A DNA stretch of 64,000 nucleotides from CBDESM01 sp965242485 (lineage in GTDB: Bacteria; Chloroflexota; Dehalococcoidia; Bin125). The DNA lies in contig CBDESM010000002.1 in the NCBI GenBank assembly GCA_965242485.1, positions 1-64,000 of the forward strand, given 5' to 3'. Below, piece after piece: positions 28,366-36,664 of this stretch (its first letter is position 1; each line of letters opens with the position of its first letter). The notes below the pieces were generated by a model. The model saw only the letters and a list, made by a program, of their open reading frames with translations, was not told the DNA's origin and ran no database searches. A program made the translations under genes and the position numbers.

Positions 28366-28509
28366 ATCACTCCCCTGCTGCGCCGCTCACGCCCGCCCGG
28401 AACGCGCGTTCCGCGCGATTTGCCGGCTGCCTTCTGGCGCGTCGGAATCCCGCTCCGGCGCCGCGCTGAGCGCCCGTTGCGAGTACTGCACTGTACCATC
28501 CCGTCCGCC

Positions 28510-29337
28510 ATGCCCGACCCGCGCGAACTGGTCGCCGATCTCTACGCCGGCTTCGCCGCCGAGCTCGCCGACGCCGCCCGGCCGATCATCGCCCCCCGCT
28601 TCCGCCAGCCGATCGCGATCGAGGCCAAGCGGGACGGCTCCCCCGTCACCATCGCCGACCGCGAGGCCGAGCGGGCGCTGCGCGCGATGATCGAGCAGCG
28701 CCACCCGCAACACGGAATCATCGGCGAGGAGTTCGACGACGTCCGCGCCGATGCGGAATGGGTCTGGGCGCTCGACCCGATCGACGGCACCGGCGCGTTC
28801 ATCAGCGGCGTCCCGACCTTCGCGACGCTGATCGCGCTGCTGCACGAGGGCCGCCCCGTGCTCGGGATCATCGATCAGCCGGTGCTGCGGGAGCGCTGGA
28901 TCGGCGCGATCTTCGAGGGCGCGCCGCGCCGCGCGGAGTTCGCCGGCGAGGGGGGAATTCAACAACTCCACACGTCTTCCACAGTGGATTTGACCGAAGC
29001 GACCGGATTCGCCACCACCCCCGCCATGTTCCAAGGCGGCGCCGCGCCCGCTTGGAACCGCCTCGCCGGGCGGCTCCGCAGGGCCCGCTACGGCATCGAT
29101 GCCTATGCCTACGGGCTGCTCGCGATGGGCCGGATCGACCTCGTCTGCGAGGCGCAGCTCAAGCCTTGGGACTACCTCGCCCTGGCCCCGATCGTGCGAG
29201 CCGGCGGCGGCGAGATCTCCGACTGGGAAGGCGAACCGCTGACCGCGTCGTCGGGCGACCGCGTGCTGGCGGCGGCCTCGCTCCCGCTCCACCGCGCGGC
29301 CTTGGAAGCGTTGTCGAATGGTGAACGCAACCTCTGA
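28510..29337 (+). CDS. Inositol monophosphatase family protein (histidinol-phosphatase-like)
   Basis: 275 residues from ATG 28510. Metal ligands are visible: GEEF, the signature DPIDGTG at about residues 95-101, and the C-terminal PWDYLA. The family dephosphorylates inositol phosphates, histidinol phosphate or related small phosphates. The wording of the central region resembles HisN, but its position divergent from ino1 favours inositol-1-phosphate. Both remain possible. Confidence 0.8.
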   Translation: MPDPRELVADLYAGFAAELADAARPIIAPRFRQPIAIEAKRDGSPVTIADREAERALRAMIEQRHPQHGIIGEEFDDVRADAEWVWALDPIDGTGAFISGVPTFATLIALLHEGRPVLGIIDQPVLRERWIGAIFEGAPRRAEFAGEGGIQQLHTSSTVDLTEATGFATTPAMFQGGAAPAWNRLAGRLRRARYGIDAYAYGLLAMGRIDLVCEAQLKPWDYLALAPIVRAGGGEISDWEGEPLTASSGDRVLAAASLPLHRAALEALSNGERNL

Positions 29338-29458
29338 TCGGCGCTGCTACCAGATAGGCGCGGGGCGCGATCCGCGCGCCGGCGAACGGGAAGCGCCGGC
29401 CCGCTCGGTCGTGGCGGCACCGGTTCCGCGGCGCCCGGGCCGGCCCTGCGCGGCGGCT

Positions 29459-29677
29459 CTAGTTGGCCGCCGCGGCTTCGCGCTGCTTGCGCAGGACGGG
29501 CAGCCCGGTGCGCTCGCTCTCGATCACTTCGTAGCCGGCCGGCACGGCGTCGAGCGCGCCCGGCTTGATCTCCTTGGCGAAGAAGAAGATCGTCTGCTGG
29601 CGGTTGTTGCGCAGCGCCACGTCCTTCGAATGCAGGTAGTAGGTTTGCCCTCGCGAGTTGATCTTCGAGTAGGCCAT
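29459..29677 (-). CDS. Conserved small protein
   Basis: 72 residues, beginning MAYSKINSRGQTYYLHSK and containing TIFFFAKEIKPG and GYEVIESERTGLPVL. I recognise the pattern as a conserved uncharacterised family but know no function. Soluble, no cysteines. It is divergent from the thioredoxin-like gene across only 29 bases. Confidence 0.75.
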   Translation of the reverse strand: MAYSKINSRGQTYYLHSKDVALRNNRQQTIFFFAKEIKPGALDAVPAGYEVIESERTGLPVLRKQREAAAAN

Positions 29678-29706
29678 CTCGGTCCTCCGTCCAAGATTCG
29701 GATCAG

Positions 29707-30726
29707 ATGCCTATCCACCTGATCCTTCGGTTCGGCTGGACTTCGGCGGCGCTGATCGCCGTCGTCGTCCTGATTTCGACTGTAGCCACGCGCTGCGCCG
29801 ACGACGCCGCCCCGCAAGCGCAGACGATCACTGACGTAACAAACCAAAATGCCGGGTTATGGGCGGTATCGAGCATCGATTCCGACGCTCCGTGGCTGCC
29901 CGTGCTGGCCTCGCGCGAGCTCGCCGTGGGCGTCCGCCGGCTCGCCTTTTCGCTCCTGCCGCGCGACGCCGCGCCGCCGTTCGACGCCGCCGCTCCGCCT
30001 GCCGTCCGCGCCGCCGTCTACCAGCTCGACGAGTCGGCCGAGCAGCCGCGCGCCGTGCGCTTCGCCGCCTACCTGCCGCTCGCGCCCTCGCCGTTCACCG
30101 CCCACGCCCACGCGGGCGCGACCGTCTCTGACAACGCCGAGCCGATCAGCGGCGGCCTCTACGTCGTGCCGCTGGCGCTCGACCGCGCCGGCGATTGGGG
30201 AATCGAGTTCAGCATCTCGGCCGGCGATGTCGCCGACACGGTCCGCTTCCGCTTCAGCGTCCGCGAGCGGCCGGCCGCGCCCGGCGTCGGCGATGCGGCG
30301 ATCTCCGTCGCCACGCCGACCGCGGCGGATGGGGACGCGATCGCGGAGATCAGCAGCGATCCCGATCCGGAGCCGGGCCTCTACGCCCGCTCGCTCGACG
30401 AGGCGCTGGCGGCGGGCGCGCCGATCCTGCTCGCCTTCGCCACGCCGGCCTACTGCCACTCACGCACCTGCGCGCCCGTGCTCGACGCGGTCAAGCGGGT
30501 CTGGCGCGAACACGCCGGCCGGCTCACGGGAATCCACGTCGAAATCTTCCGCAACCCCCGCAATCCCGAACGGCTGGAAGAGGCCGAGGCGTTCGCCGCC
30601 TGGCGCTTGCCCAGCGAGCCTTGGGTCTTCCTGATCGACCGCGAGGGCAGGATTGCGGCGGCTTGGGAGGGCCCGGCCGCGCGCACGGAGCTGGACGAGG
30701 CCGTGCGGGCGCTGCTAGGCGGGTAA
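29707..30726 (+). CDS. Membrane-anchored thioredoxin-like protein (CxxxxC)
   Basis: 339 residues. An N-terminal membrane anchor or signal peptide (about 10-28, ending near a Cys in TRCADD) leads to a beta-rich domain of ~180 residues. A thioredoxin-like domain follows from about 225. Its active site is AYCHSRTC, with two cysteines four residues apart instead of the usual CxxC, and the WVFLIDREGRI strand follows. Extracytoplasmic redox or copper-handling role possible. The next gene, ten bases downstream, also has a thioredoxin-type fold. Confidence 0.7.
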   Translation: MPIHLILRFGWTSAALIAVVVLISTVATRCADDAAPQAQTITDVTNQNAGLWAVSSIDSDAPWLPVLASRELAVGVRRLAFSLLPRDAAPPFDAAAPPAVRAAVYQLDESAEQPRAVRFAAYLPLAPSPFTAHAHAGATVSDNAEPISGGLYVVPLALDRAGDWGIEFSISAGDVADTVRFRFSVRERPAAPGVGDAAISVATPTAADGDAIAEISSDPDPEPGLYARSLDEALAAGAPILLAFATPAYCHSRTCAPVLDAVKRVWREHAGRLTGIHVEIFRNPRNPERLEEAEAFAAWRLPSEPWVFLIDREGRIAAAWEGPAARTELDEAVRALLGG

Positions 30727-30736
30727 CCTGCGCGGC

Positions 30737-31591
30737 ATGGCCATCTCGGGACCCGACCGCGCCGCCATCCGCCAGCACTTCGCGGCGCTCAACGCGCCGA
30801 TCAAACTCGACTACTTCCATCAGTCGCCCAAGCGGGTCGTCGTGCCCGGCCGGGTCGAACGGCCCTCCTGCGCCTTCGCGCTCGAGGTCTACGAGGAAAT
30901 CGCCGAACTCTCCGATCAGGTCGCGCTCAACGTCTACGAGCATGAGGACGAGCCCGAGATCGCGGCCAAGCGCGGCGCGGGCGACGTGCCCTGCGTGGTC
31001 GTGCGGGGCGAGCTCAACCGCCCGCTGCGGCTCTACGGGCCGCCCAACGGGCATCTGCTGGTCGCGCTGGTGCGGGCGATCGTGCTGGCCTCGGCGCGGC
31101 CCCGGGCGCTGGGCGCGATCACCCGCGCACTCAAGCGGCTGCGCGCGCCGCTGGCGATCCGCGTCTTCGCCTCGCCGCTGCAGCAGGAATCGGGCGAGGC
31201 CGCGCTGGCCGCTTGGGCCACCGCCCTGCTCAGCCCCAAGCTCTCCACCGACGTCTACGTCGTCGAGGAGTTCGCCGACGAGGCCCGCCGCGCTTCGGTG
31301 CAGGCGATCCCGTCCACGATCTTCGGCGAGATGCCGCCGGCGCCCGGCGTGATCGACGGGCAGGCGCTGGCCGAGTACGCCGGCCTCGCGCAGGCAAGGC
31401 CCGAGCGGGCGAGGCTCAACCCGCCGCAGTATCGCCCCAGCAGCGCCGTCGCCTGGCGCCCCCCGCCCAGCCAAGCGCAGCAGCAGCGCAGCCCCGATCC
31501 CACAGCCCTCGCCGCCGGCGCAGCCGCCACGACCGAGACGCCCGCCGGCATGCACCGCACCGCCGGCGGACTGATCGTCCCCGACCGCTGA
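30737..31591 (+). CDS. Glutaredoxin-like (PDO-type) tandem thioredoxin-fold protein lacking CxxC sites
   Basis: 284 residues. Two thioredoxin-like halves resemble protein disulfide oxidoreductase (PDO): the second has the cis-Pro segment VQAIPSTIFGE. The usual CPYC-type sites are absent; the first half has a single cysteine in RPSCAFA, and the second half has SPLQQES where a CxxC would be. The Pro/Gln-rich C-terminal tail of about 60 residues looks disordered. It is probably not a classical oxidoreductase; a single-Cys or binding role is possible. Likely co-transcribed with the preceding gene. Confidence 0.65.
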   Translation: MAISGPDRAAIRQHFAALNAPIKLDYFHQSPKRVVVPGRVERPSCAFALEVYEEIAELSDQVALNVYEHEDEPEIAAKRGAGDVPCVVVRGELNRPLRLYGPPNGHLLVALVRAIVLASARPRALGAITRALKRLRAPLAIRVFASPLQQESGEAALAAWATALLSPKLSTDVYVVEEFADEARRASVQAIPSTIFGEMPPAPGVIDGQALAEYAGLAQARPERARLNPPQYRPSSAVAWRPPPSQAQQQRSPDPTALAAGAAATTETPAGMHRTAGGLIVPDR

Positions 31592-31639
31592 CCCGCGCCT
31601 GATTCAACGCAAAGCGACGGAGTGTACGAGATGCCACGC

Positions 31640-31709
31640 AAGTCAAGTCAAGTCAAGTCAAGTCAAGTCAAGTCAAGTCAAGTCAAGTCAAGTCAAGTCA
31701 AGTCAAGTC
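31640..31709 (+). repeat. Pentanucleotide tandem repeat (AAGTC) x14
   Basis: Fourteen perfect copies of AAGTC lie between a well-placed start (GGAG then ATG 31631) and the methyltransferase reading frame. Five-base units change the frame by two each. From ATG 31631, 14 copies lead to a stop at 31811-31813; 13 or 16 copies would join the ATG to the methyltransferase. The repeat has no stop in any frame. This is the usual design of a slipped-strand phase-variation switch. Confidence 0.85.
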
Positions 31710-31716
31710 GCCCTCA

Positions 31717-33123
31717 TTGGGCCCGGGCGATCCGAACGTTGAAAACCGCACCCTCTTCGAGCACGACAACCTCCCCGTCATGCGCGGGATCAACTCCGAA
31801 ACCATCGACCTGATCGCCACCGACCCGCCCTTCAACAAGGGCCGCGACTTCCACGCCACCCCCGACTCGCTCGCAAAAGGCGCGAGCTTCCAAGACCGAT
31901 GGCGCTGGGAGGAGGACGTGCAGGCTGAGTGGGTGGACGCGATCAAAGATTCGGAGCCCGGCGCATGGGCCGTGATCGACTGGACACGGATGACCTACGG
32001 CGACGACATGGGGGCGTTCTTGTGCTTCGTCGGGGTGCGGCTATTGGAGATGCGGCGGGTGTTGAAGCCGACGGGGAGCATCTACCTCCACTGCGATGAC
32101 ACAGCGAGTGCATACCTGAAGACGCTGATGGACGCGATCTTCGGGCGGCAGAATTTCCGCAATGCGATCAAGTGGTGCTACACGGGACCAAGCGTAGCCA
32201 AGCGTTGGTTCCCTCGAAAGAGTGATTCGATCCTCTTCTATGCGAAGAGCGATGCGAGTACGTTCAATTCGCAACGGAAACCGCACAAGTCAGGTATCCA
32301 CAATAACGGAACGGTCTTCGGAAAGATCGACGGTGATGCCGAGCAAATGCGGCAACGGGAAGTAGATGGGAAGCTTGTCGAGGACTGGTGGGATGATTTT
32401 GGTGCCGGAGCACATATCGCTAAGGGCGAGCGCACTGGCTACCCGACACAGAAACCGCTCGCGCTTTATGATCGGATCATCCGGGCCTCGTCAAATGAGG
32501 GTGATTGGGTGCTGGATCCGTTCGCGGGGTGCGCGACTACGCCATTGGCGGCGGAGATGGCGGGGCGGCGCTGGATCGGGATCGACCTTTGGGACGGGGC
32601 GATGCAGACCACGATTGAACGTTTCCAGAAGACGGTGAAGCTGGCGGCTGCGGATACTGCGGTCAATACGATGGCGATCATCGGCCAGCTGCACCACCGT
32701 ACTGATGTGCCAGAACGTACTGATGGCGGGGATGCGGCTGCGCCATATCTGGCGACGCCGACGAAGGGGATGCGGCGCAGGCCGTTGATGGGCGTGAGCG
32801 AGATGAAAGAGCTGCTGGTCGATAAATTTTGGTTCCATTGCTGGGGCTGTAATTTCGTCGCGCCCGACGCGCGCTATCTCGAACTCGACCACATCCGCCC
32901 GCGCAATTCCGGCGGCTCCGACGATATCGACAACCGCGCCCTGCTCTGCGGCCCCTGCAATAAGATCAAGCGCGACCACGCGACGCTGGTCAGCCTCCGA
33001 AAGGCCAACGAGAAATCAGGCCACCTCAGCGGCACGCACCCGATCAACCTCAAAGAAGCCGGCCGCTGGACCCGCCAACAGTACGAAGCAGCCCTCGCCA
33101 AGCGCCTCGGCGCAGAAGCCTAG
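31717..33123 (+). CDS. DNA methyltransferase fused to an HNH endonuclease domain (probably phase variable)
   Basis: Open from TTG 31717 for 468 codons. The methyltransferase part has motif IV TDPPF (about 35-39) ahead of motif I DPFAGCATT (about 267-275), the permuted order of beta-class N6-adenine/N4-cytosine enzymes. From about 374 a zinc-bound HNH domain follows: CWGC, LELDHIRP, DNRALLC, CGPC. One chain could thus modify and cut, or nick. TTG 31717 has no ribosome site; ATG 31631 does, but is out of frame with the present 14 AAGTC repeats. The gene is richer in A and T, with less biased codons than its neighbours, suggesting transfer. Target sequence unknown. Confidence 0.85.
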   Translation: MGPGDPNVENRTLFEHDNLPVMRGINSETIDLIATDPPFNKGRDFHATPDSLAKGASFQDRWRWEEDVQAEWVDAIKDSEPGAWAVIDWTRMTYGDDMGAFLCFVGVRLLEMRRVLKPTGSIYLHCDDTASAYLKTLMDAIFGRQNFRNAIKWCYTGPSVAKRWFPRKSDSILFYAKSDASTFNSQRKPHKSGIHNNGTVFGKIDGDAEQMRQREVDGKLVEDWWDDFGAGAHIAKGERTGYPTQKPLALYDRIIRASSNEGDWVLDPFAGCATTPLAAEMAGRRWIGIDLWDGAMQTTIERFQKTVKLAAADTAVNTMAIIGQLHHRTDVPERTDGGDAAAPYLATPTKGMRRRPLMGVSEMKELLVDKFWFHCWGCNFVAPDARYLELDHIRPRNSGGSDDIDNRALLCGPCNKIKRDHATLVSLRKANEKSGHLSGTHPINLKEAGRWTRQQYEAALAKRLGAEA

Positions 33124-33137
33124 CGGCGAGCCGATCG

Positions 33138-33169
33138 GAACAGCCGACGCCGCAGGGCGTCGGCTGTTC
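33138..33169 (+). terminator. 14-bp perfect hairpin after the methyltransferase gene
   Basis: GAACAGCCGACGCC pairs perfectly with its complement around a GCAG loop, 15 bases after the stop. No long T run follows, as is common in high-GC genomes; terminator role is likely from position and strength. Confidence 0.6.
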
Positions 33170-33195
33170 GCTATCATCAGATCAAGGAGCAGCCA

Positions 33196-33825
33196 ATGGT
33201 CAGCGCGCCAGCCATCGAGACCATCGAGGATGCGGCCGAGGCCGCCCGCGAGGGCCCGCCCGTCTGCTTCCACCCGAACGCGCCCGTCTCCGACGAGCAG
33301 CTCACGCAATGGGCCGGCCAGTTCGAGCTCTGGTTCGAGGACGGCGAAGAAGGAGAGATCATCATCACTGGAGGAGCAGGCGGCGACTCGCCGAACATCA
33401 CCTTGGAAGCGTCGGGGCAAGCCGCAAACTGGTCAGTGAACCTCCTCATCGGCATGTGCCGCGACGCGCAGGGCGGCTACCACCCGCCGCTCGGACGCCG
33501 CTGGATCCCCGACCTCAGCTGGCTCAGCGACGAGACCCTGGCCAAACTCACGGAATCGCAGCGGCGCGGCGTCTGCTGGCCTGTCGCGCCGGATTTCGTG
33601 CTCGAAGTCGTCTCGCCCAGCCAACAACTCTCCAAGCAGCAGGAAAAGATGCGCGGCTGGATCGCCGCCGAAGTCCGGCTCGGGATGCTGATCTCCCCAG
33701 ATGACGAACTGGTCGAGCTCTACCGCGCCGACGGCTCCGTCGAAACCTTCCACCGCCCCGACGCCGTCTCCTGCGACCCCGTCATGCCCGGCTTCACCAT
33801 GACTTTCGAGCGCATCTGGCGCTGA
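33196..33825 (+). CDS. Uma2 family protein, tandem array copy 1
   Basis: 209 residues. ATG 33196 follows AAGGAG. Core motifs WIPDLSW and FVLEVVSPSQ carry the PD-(D/E)XK-like acidic residues. The N-terminal ~58 and C-terminal ~100 residues are almost identical to the next two genes; the segment after GGAGG (about 58-95, with ITLEASGQ and LLIGMCRD) differs sharply. The array looks like recent tandem duplication with one segment diverging. Confidence 0.85.
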   Translation: MVSAPAIETIEDAAEAAREGPPVCFHPNAPVSDEQLTQWAGQFELWFEDGEEGEIIITGGAGGDSPNITLEASGQAANWSVNLLIGMCRDAQGGYHPPLGRRWIPDLSWLSDETLAKLTESQRRGVCWPVAPDFVLEVVSPSQQLSKQQEKMRGWIAAEVRLGMLISPDDELVELYRADGSVETFHRPDAVSCDPVMPGFTMTFERIWR

Positions 33826-33859
33826 GCCGTACCCGGTACCCTTCTTGCGAGGAGCAGCC

Positions 33860-34489
33860 ATGGTCAGCGCGCCAGCCATCGAGACCATCGAAGACGCAGC
33901 CGAGGCCGCCCGCAAAGGCCCGCCCGTCTGTTTCCGCCCGAACACGCCCGTCTCCGACGAGCAGCTCGCGCAATGGGCCGGCCAGTTCGAGCTCTGGTTC
34001 GAGGACGGCGAAAAAGGGGAGATCATCATCACTGGACCACCAGGCGGACTCGCATCCGATCACACCAGCGAAATCGTCGCGGACATGATCTTCTGGTCCC
34101 GCCGCCGCGGAGGCGGCCGGGCGCGGGAGTCGCAACGCGGCTTCGACCCACCGTTCGGACGCCGCTGGGTTCCCGACGCCAGCTGGGTCAGCGAAGAAAC
34201 GCTCGCCAAACTCACCGAGGCGCAAAAGCGCCGACCCTTCTGGCCCGTCGCGCCCGATTTCGTGCTCGAAGTCGTCTCGCCCAGCCAGCAGCTCTCCAAG
34301 CAGCAGGAAAAGATGCGCGGCTGGATCGCCGCCGAAGTCCGGCTCGGGATGCTGATCTCGCCAGACGACGAACTGGTCGAGCTCTACCGCGCCGACGGCT
34401 CCGTCGAAACCTTCCATCGCCCCGACGCCGTCTCCTGCGACCCCGTCATGCCCGGCTTCACCATGACTTTCGAGCGCATCTGGCGCTGA
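33860..34489 (+). CDS. Uma2 family protein, tandem array copy 2
   Basis: 209 residues from ATG 33860, preceded by GAGGAG. Near-identical flanks to copies 1 and 3. The middle reads SEIVADMIFWSRRRGGG and ends in a proline-rich DPPFGRR. Catalytic-type motifs WVPDASW and FVLEVVSPSQ are kept. The 34-base spacer before it is also duplicated before copy 3. Confidence 0.85.
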   Translation: MVSAPAIETIEDAAEAARKGPPVCFRPNTPVSDEQLAQWAGQFELWFEDGEKGEIIITGPPGGLASDHTSEIVADMIFWSRRRGGGRARESQRGFDPPFGRRWVPDASWVSEETLAKLTEAQKRRPFWPVAPDFVLEVVSPSQQLSKQQEKMRGWIAAEVRLGMLISPDDELVELYRADGSVETFHRPDAVSCDPVMPGFTMTFERIWR

Positions 34490-34525
34490 GCCGCTACCCG
34501 GTACCCTGCTTGCGAGGAGCAGCCA

Positions 34526-35152
34526 ATGGTCAGTGCGCCAGCCATCGAGACCATCGAGGATGCGGCCGAGGCCGCCCGCGAGGGCCCGCCCGTCTGCTTC
34601 CGCATCACTGCGCCCGTCTCCGACGAACAGCTCGCGCAATGGGCCGGCCAGTTCGAGCTCTGGTTCGAGGACGGCGAAAAAGGAGAGATCATCATCACTG
34701 GACCACCAGGCGGTTTGGCATCCGACCACACCAGCGAAATCATCGTCGACATGGGCCTCTGGGCCCGCATCACCGGCGGCCGCGCGCGCGACTCGCAGCG
34801 CGGATTCCACCCGCCGCTCGGACGCCGCTGGGTTCCCGACGCCAGCTGGGTCAGCGAAGAAACGCTCGCCAAACTCACCGAGGCGCAGAAACGCCGCCCC
34901 TTCTGGCCCGTCGCGCCCGATTTCGTGCTCGAAGTCGTCTCGCCCAGCCAGCAACTCTCCAAGCAGCAGGAAAAGATGCGCGGCTGGATCGCCGCCGAAG
35001 TCCGGCTCGGGATGCTGATCTCCCCAGACGACGAACTGGTCGAGCTCTACCGCGCCGACGGCTCCGTCGAAACCTTCCACCGCCCCGACGCCGTCTCCTG
35101 CGACCCCGTCATGCCCGGCTTCACCATGACTTTCGAGCGCATCTGGCGCTGA
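34526..35152 (+). CDS. Uma2 family protein, tandem array copy 3
   Basis: 208 residues. Middle segment SEIIVDMGLWARITGG; closest to copy 2. The last ~85 residues (to FTMTFERIWR) are essentially the same in all three, pointing to very recent duplication or gene conversion. Ends 12 bases from the convergent peptidase-like gene. Confidence 0.85.
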   Translation: MVSAPAIETIEDAAEAAREGPPVCFRITAPVSDEQLAQWAGQFELWFEDGEKGEIIITGPPGGLASDHTSEIIVDMGLWARITGGRARDSQRGFHPPLGRRWVPDASWVSEETLAKLTEAQKRRPFWPVAPDFVLEVVSPSQQLSKQQEKMRGWIAAEVRLGMLISPDDELVELYRADGSVETFHRPDAVSCDPVMPGFTMTFERIWR

Positions 35153-35164
35153 GCCGCTATCTGT

Positions 35165-36664
35165 TTACGCGCGGGCCAAGAGGCGGATGGCGAAGACGGC
35201 GGAGAGCGCGAGCGCGACGGCAGAGAGGGCGATCAGCGGGTATTCCCAAGGGAAGCCGCTGTCTACGGGGAAGAACGGGGCGGGGCGGCGCTCTGATTGC
35301 CGGGCGCGGATTTCGCCGGTGCGGGCGCTGATCTCCGCTTCCGAACGGTCGTCGACCCAGCCGTCCTCGTCATCGGCGGGGGCGTCAGCCGCGGCCTCGT
35401 CTCCCGCGTCGTCCCCGGCTGCCGCCGCATCGCCTTCGTCCGCGTCCGACTCGGCGTCGTCCTGCTGCTGCGCGTCTTCAGCCGCTGGTTGCTCGGCTCG
35501 GCCGTCATCCTCGGATTCCTCGTCGGCGATGACGGGGCCGGAGATGACTTCGTCTTCGACGGTGGTGCTGCGGTCTTCGCCGCGTTCGCGGGGGGCGAGG
35601 CCGACCGACTCGCGCCATTGATTCTCGAGTTCGTCGCGGCCGAAGCCGTAGACCTCTTGGAGCGCGTTCTCCGTGGTCGAGCCGGCCTTGAAGACGCGGA
35701 ACAGCTCGGCTATCAAGGGGCCGCCGTACCGCTCGATCAGGAAGTCCACGATCGCGGCGGACTGCCCGTAGAAGAGGTCGACTTGGCCGGCGAGGTTGGT
35801 CGACGATTCCATCGCGCGCAGGGTCAGCACGGCATCGGCGCGGATCGCCCGATTGACGGCGGGCATGCGGCGCTCGCGCCAGTCGAGCTCGCGGATCGTG
35901 GCCATGCCCTCGTCGAGCCAGGCGGGGATCGCGCCAATGCCGCCCTCGCCGGCGACCTTGGTCAGCACGTGCGTCACTTCATGGCGGACCACCCAGCGGG
36001 TCGGCGTGAAGACGTGGATCAGGTCGGCGAGGACGCGCTGGCCGCCCGTGACGACCTCTTCGGAGTAGCCCTCGGGCCGCGGGCGGTCGACCCCTTGCGC
36101 GTCTTCGCTGCCCAGCCAGACGTAGATGTGGATCGGGAAGCCGACTTCGGTTTCCAGCAGCGCTTCGCTGGTTTCGAGCGACTCCGCGCCTTCGGCGGCG
36201 AGCACGGCAGCGAGCTCCTCCGCGCCGTAGTAGTGGATGATCACGTCGCCGCGGCGGACTTCGCGCCACTCGTAGCGCGGGTCCTCGTAGGCCCACGGCT
36301 CGAGCTCGGTCAGGTGCTCCTCGCCGTCGGCCGTGATCAGCTGCCACTGCCACTCGAAGCGGGAGCCGGCGGGAATCCAGACGTCGCCGCGGGCGGTCGG
36401 GATCTCCGCCCGCAGGCGGGTCGCGTCGCCGGCGGTGATCTCGGCCGGCAGGCGGGTGATCGCGCCTTCGGGCAGCACGCGGTAGAGCAGCGTCGCTTCG
36501 GAGAGTTCCGCGCCGCGCACGAGTGCGGAGACGTCGACCGTGGCCGGCCAGTTGTCGCGGCGGAAGTCGGTGCTGACGACCTGGGGGGACTGCGCGGAGA
36601 TCGCCGGACCGAGCCAGGCGAGGGCGGCAGCGGCGATCAGCAGGGCCAGCGCGGCCTTCCTCAC
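35165..36664 (-). CDS. Secreted peptidase-MA-like (gluzincin) protein with C-terminal membrane anchor
   Basis: 499 residues. GTG 36664 overlaps the prfB stop (GTGA), so coupled translation is likely. A signal peptide (to about residue 24, PAISAQS) leads to a beta domain and a metalloprotease domain with RHEVTHV at about residue 230 and the downstream metal Glu in AWLDEGMA. A very acidic Asp/Glu/Ala linker (about 370-450) precedes a C-terminal transmembrane helix and a short basic tail. Probably an extracytoplasmic, membrane-tethered protease. Confidence 0.78.
   Translation of the reverse strand: MRKAALALLIAAAALAWLGPAISAQSPQVVSTDFRRDNWPATVDVSALVRGAELSEATLLYRVLPEGAITRLPAEITAGDATRLRAEIPTARGDVWIPAGSRFEWQWQLITADGEEHLTELEPWAYEDPRYEWREVRRGDVIIHYYGAEELAAVLAAEGAESLETSEALLETEVGFPIHIYVWLGSEDAQGVDRPRPEGYSEEVVTGGQRVLADLIHVFTPTRWVVRHEVTHVLTKVAGEGGIGAIPAWLDEGMATIRELDWRERRMPAVNRAIRADAVLTLRAMESSTNLAGQVDLFYGQSAAIVDFLIERYGGPLIAELFRVFKAGSTTENALQEVYGFGRDELENQWRESVGLAPRERGEDRSTTVEDEVISGPVIADEESEDDGRAEQPAAEDAQQQDDAESDADEGDAAAAGDDAGDEAAADAPADDEDGWVDDRSEAEISARTGEIRARQSERRPAPFFPVDSGFPWEYPLIALSAVALALSAVFAIRLLARA

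Noticed and set aside
31640..31709. The AAGTC repeat as a CRISPR array
   Set aside because: Units are five bases with no spacers and no cas genes nearby.
33196..35152. The tandem Uma2 genes as an insertion sequence
   Set aside because: No transposase or terminal inverted repeats were seen; simple tandem duplication explains them.
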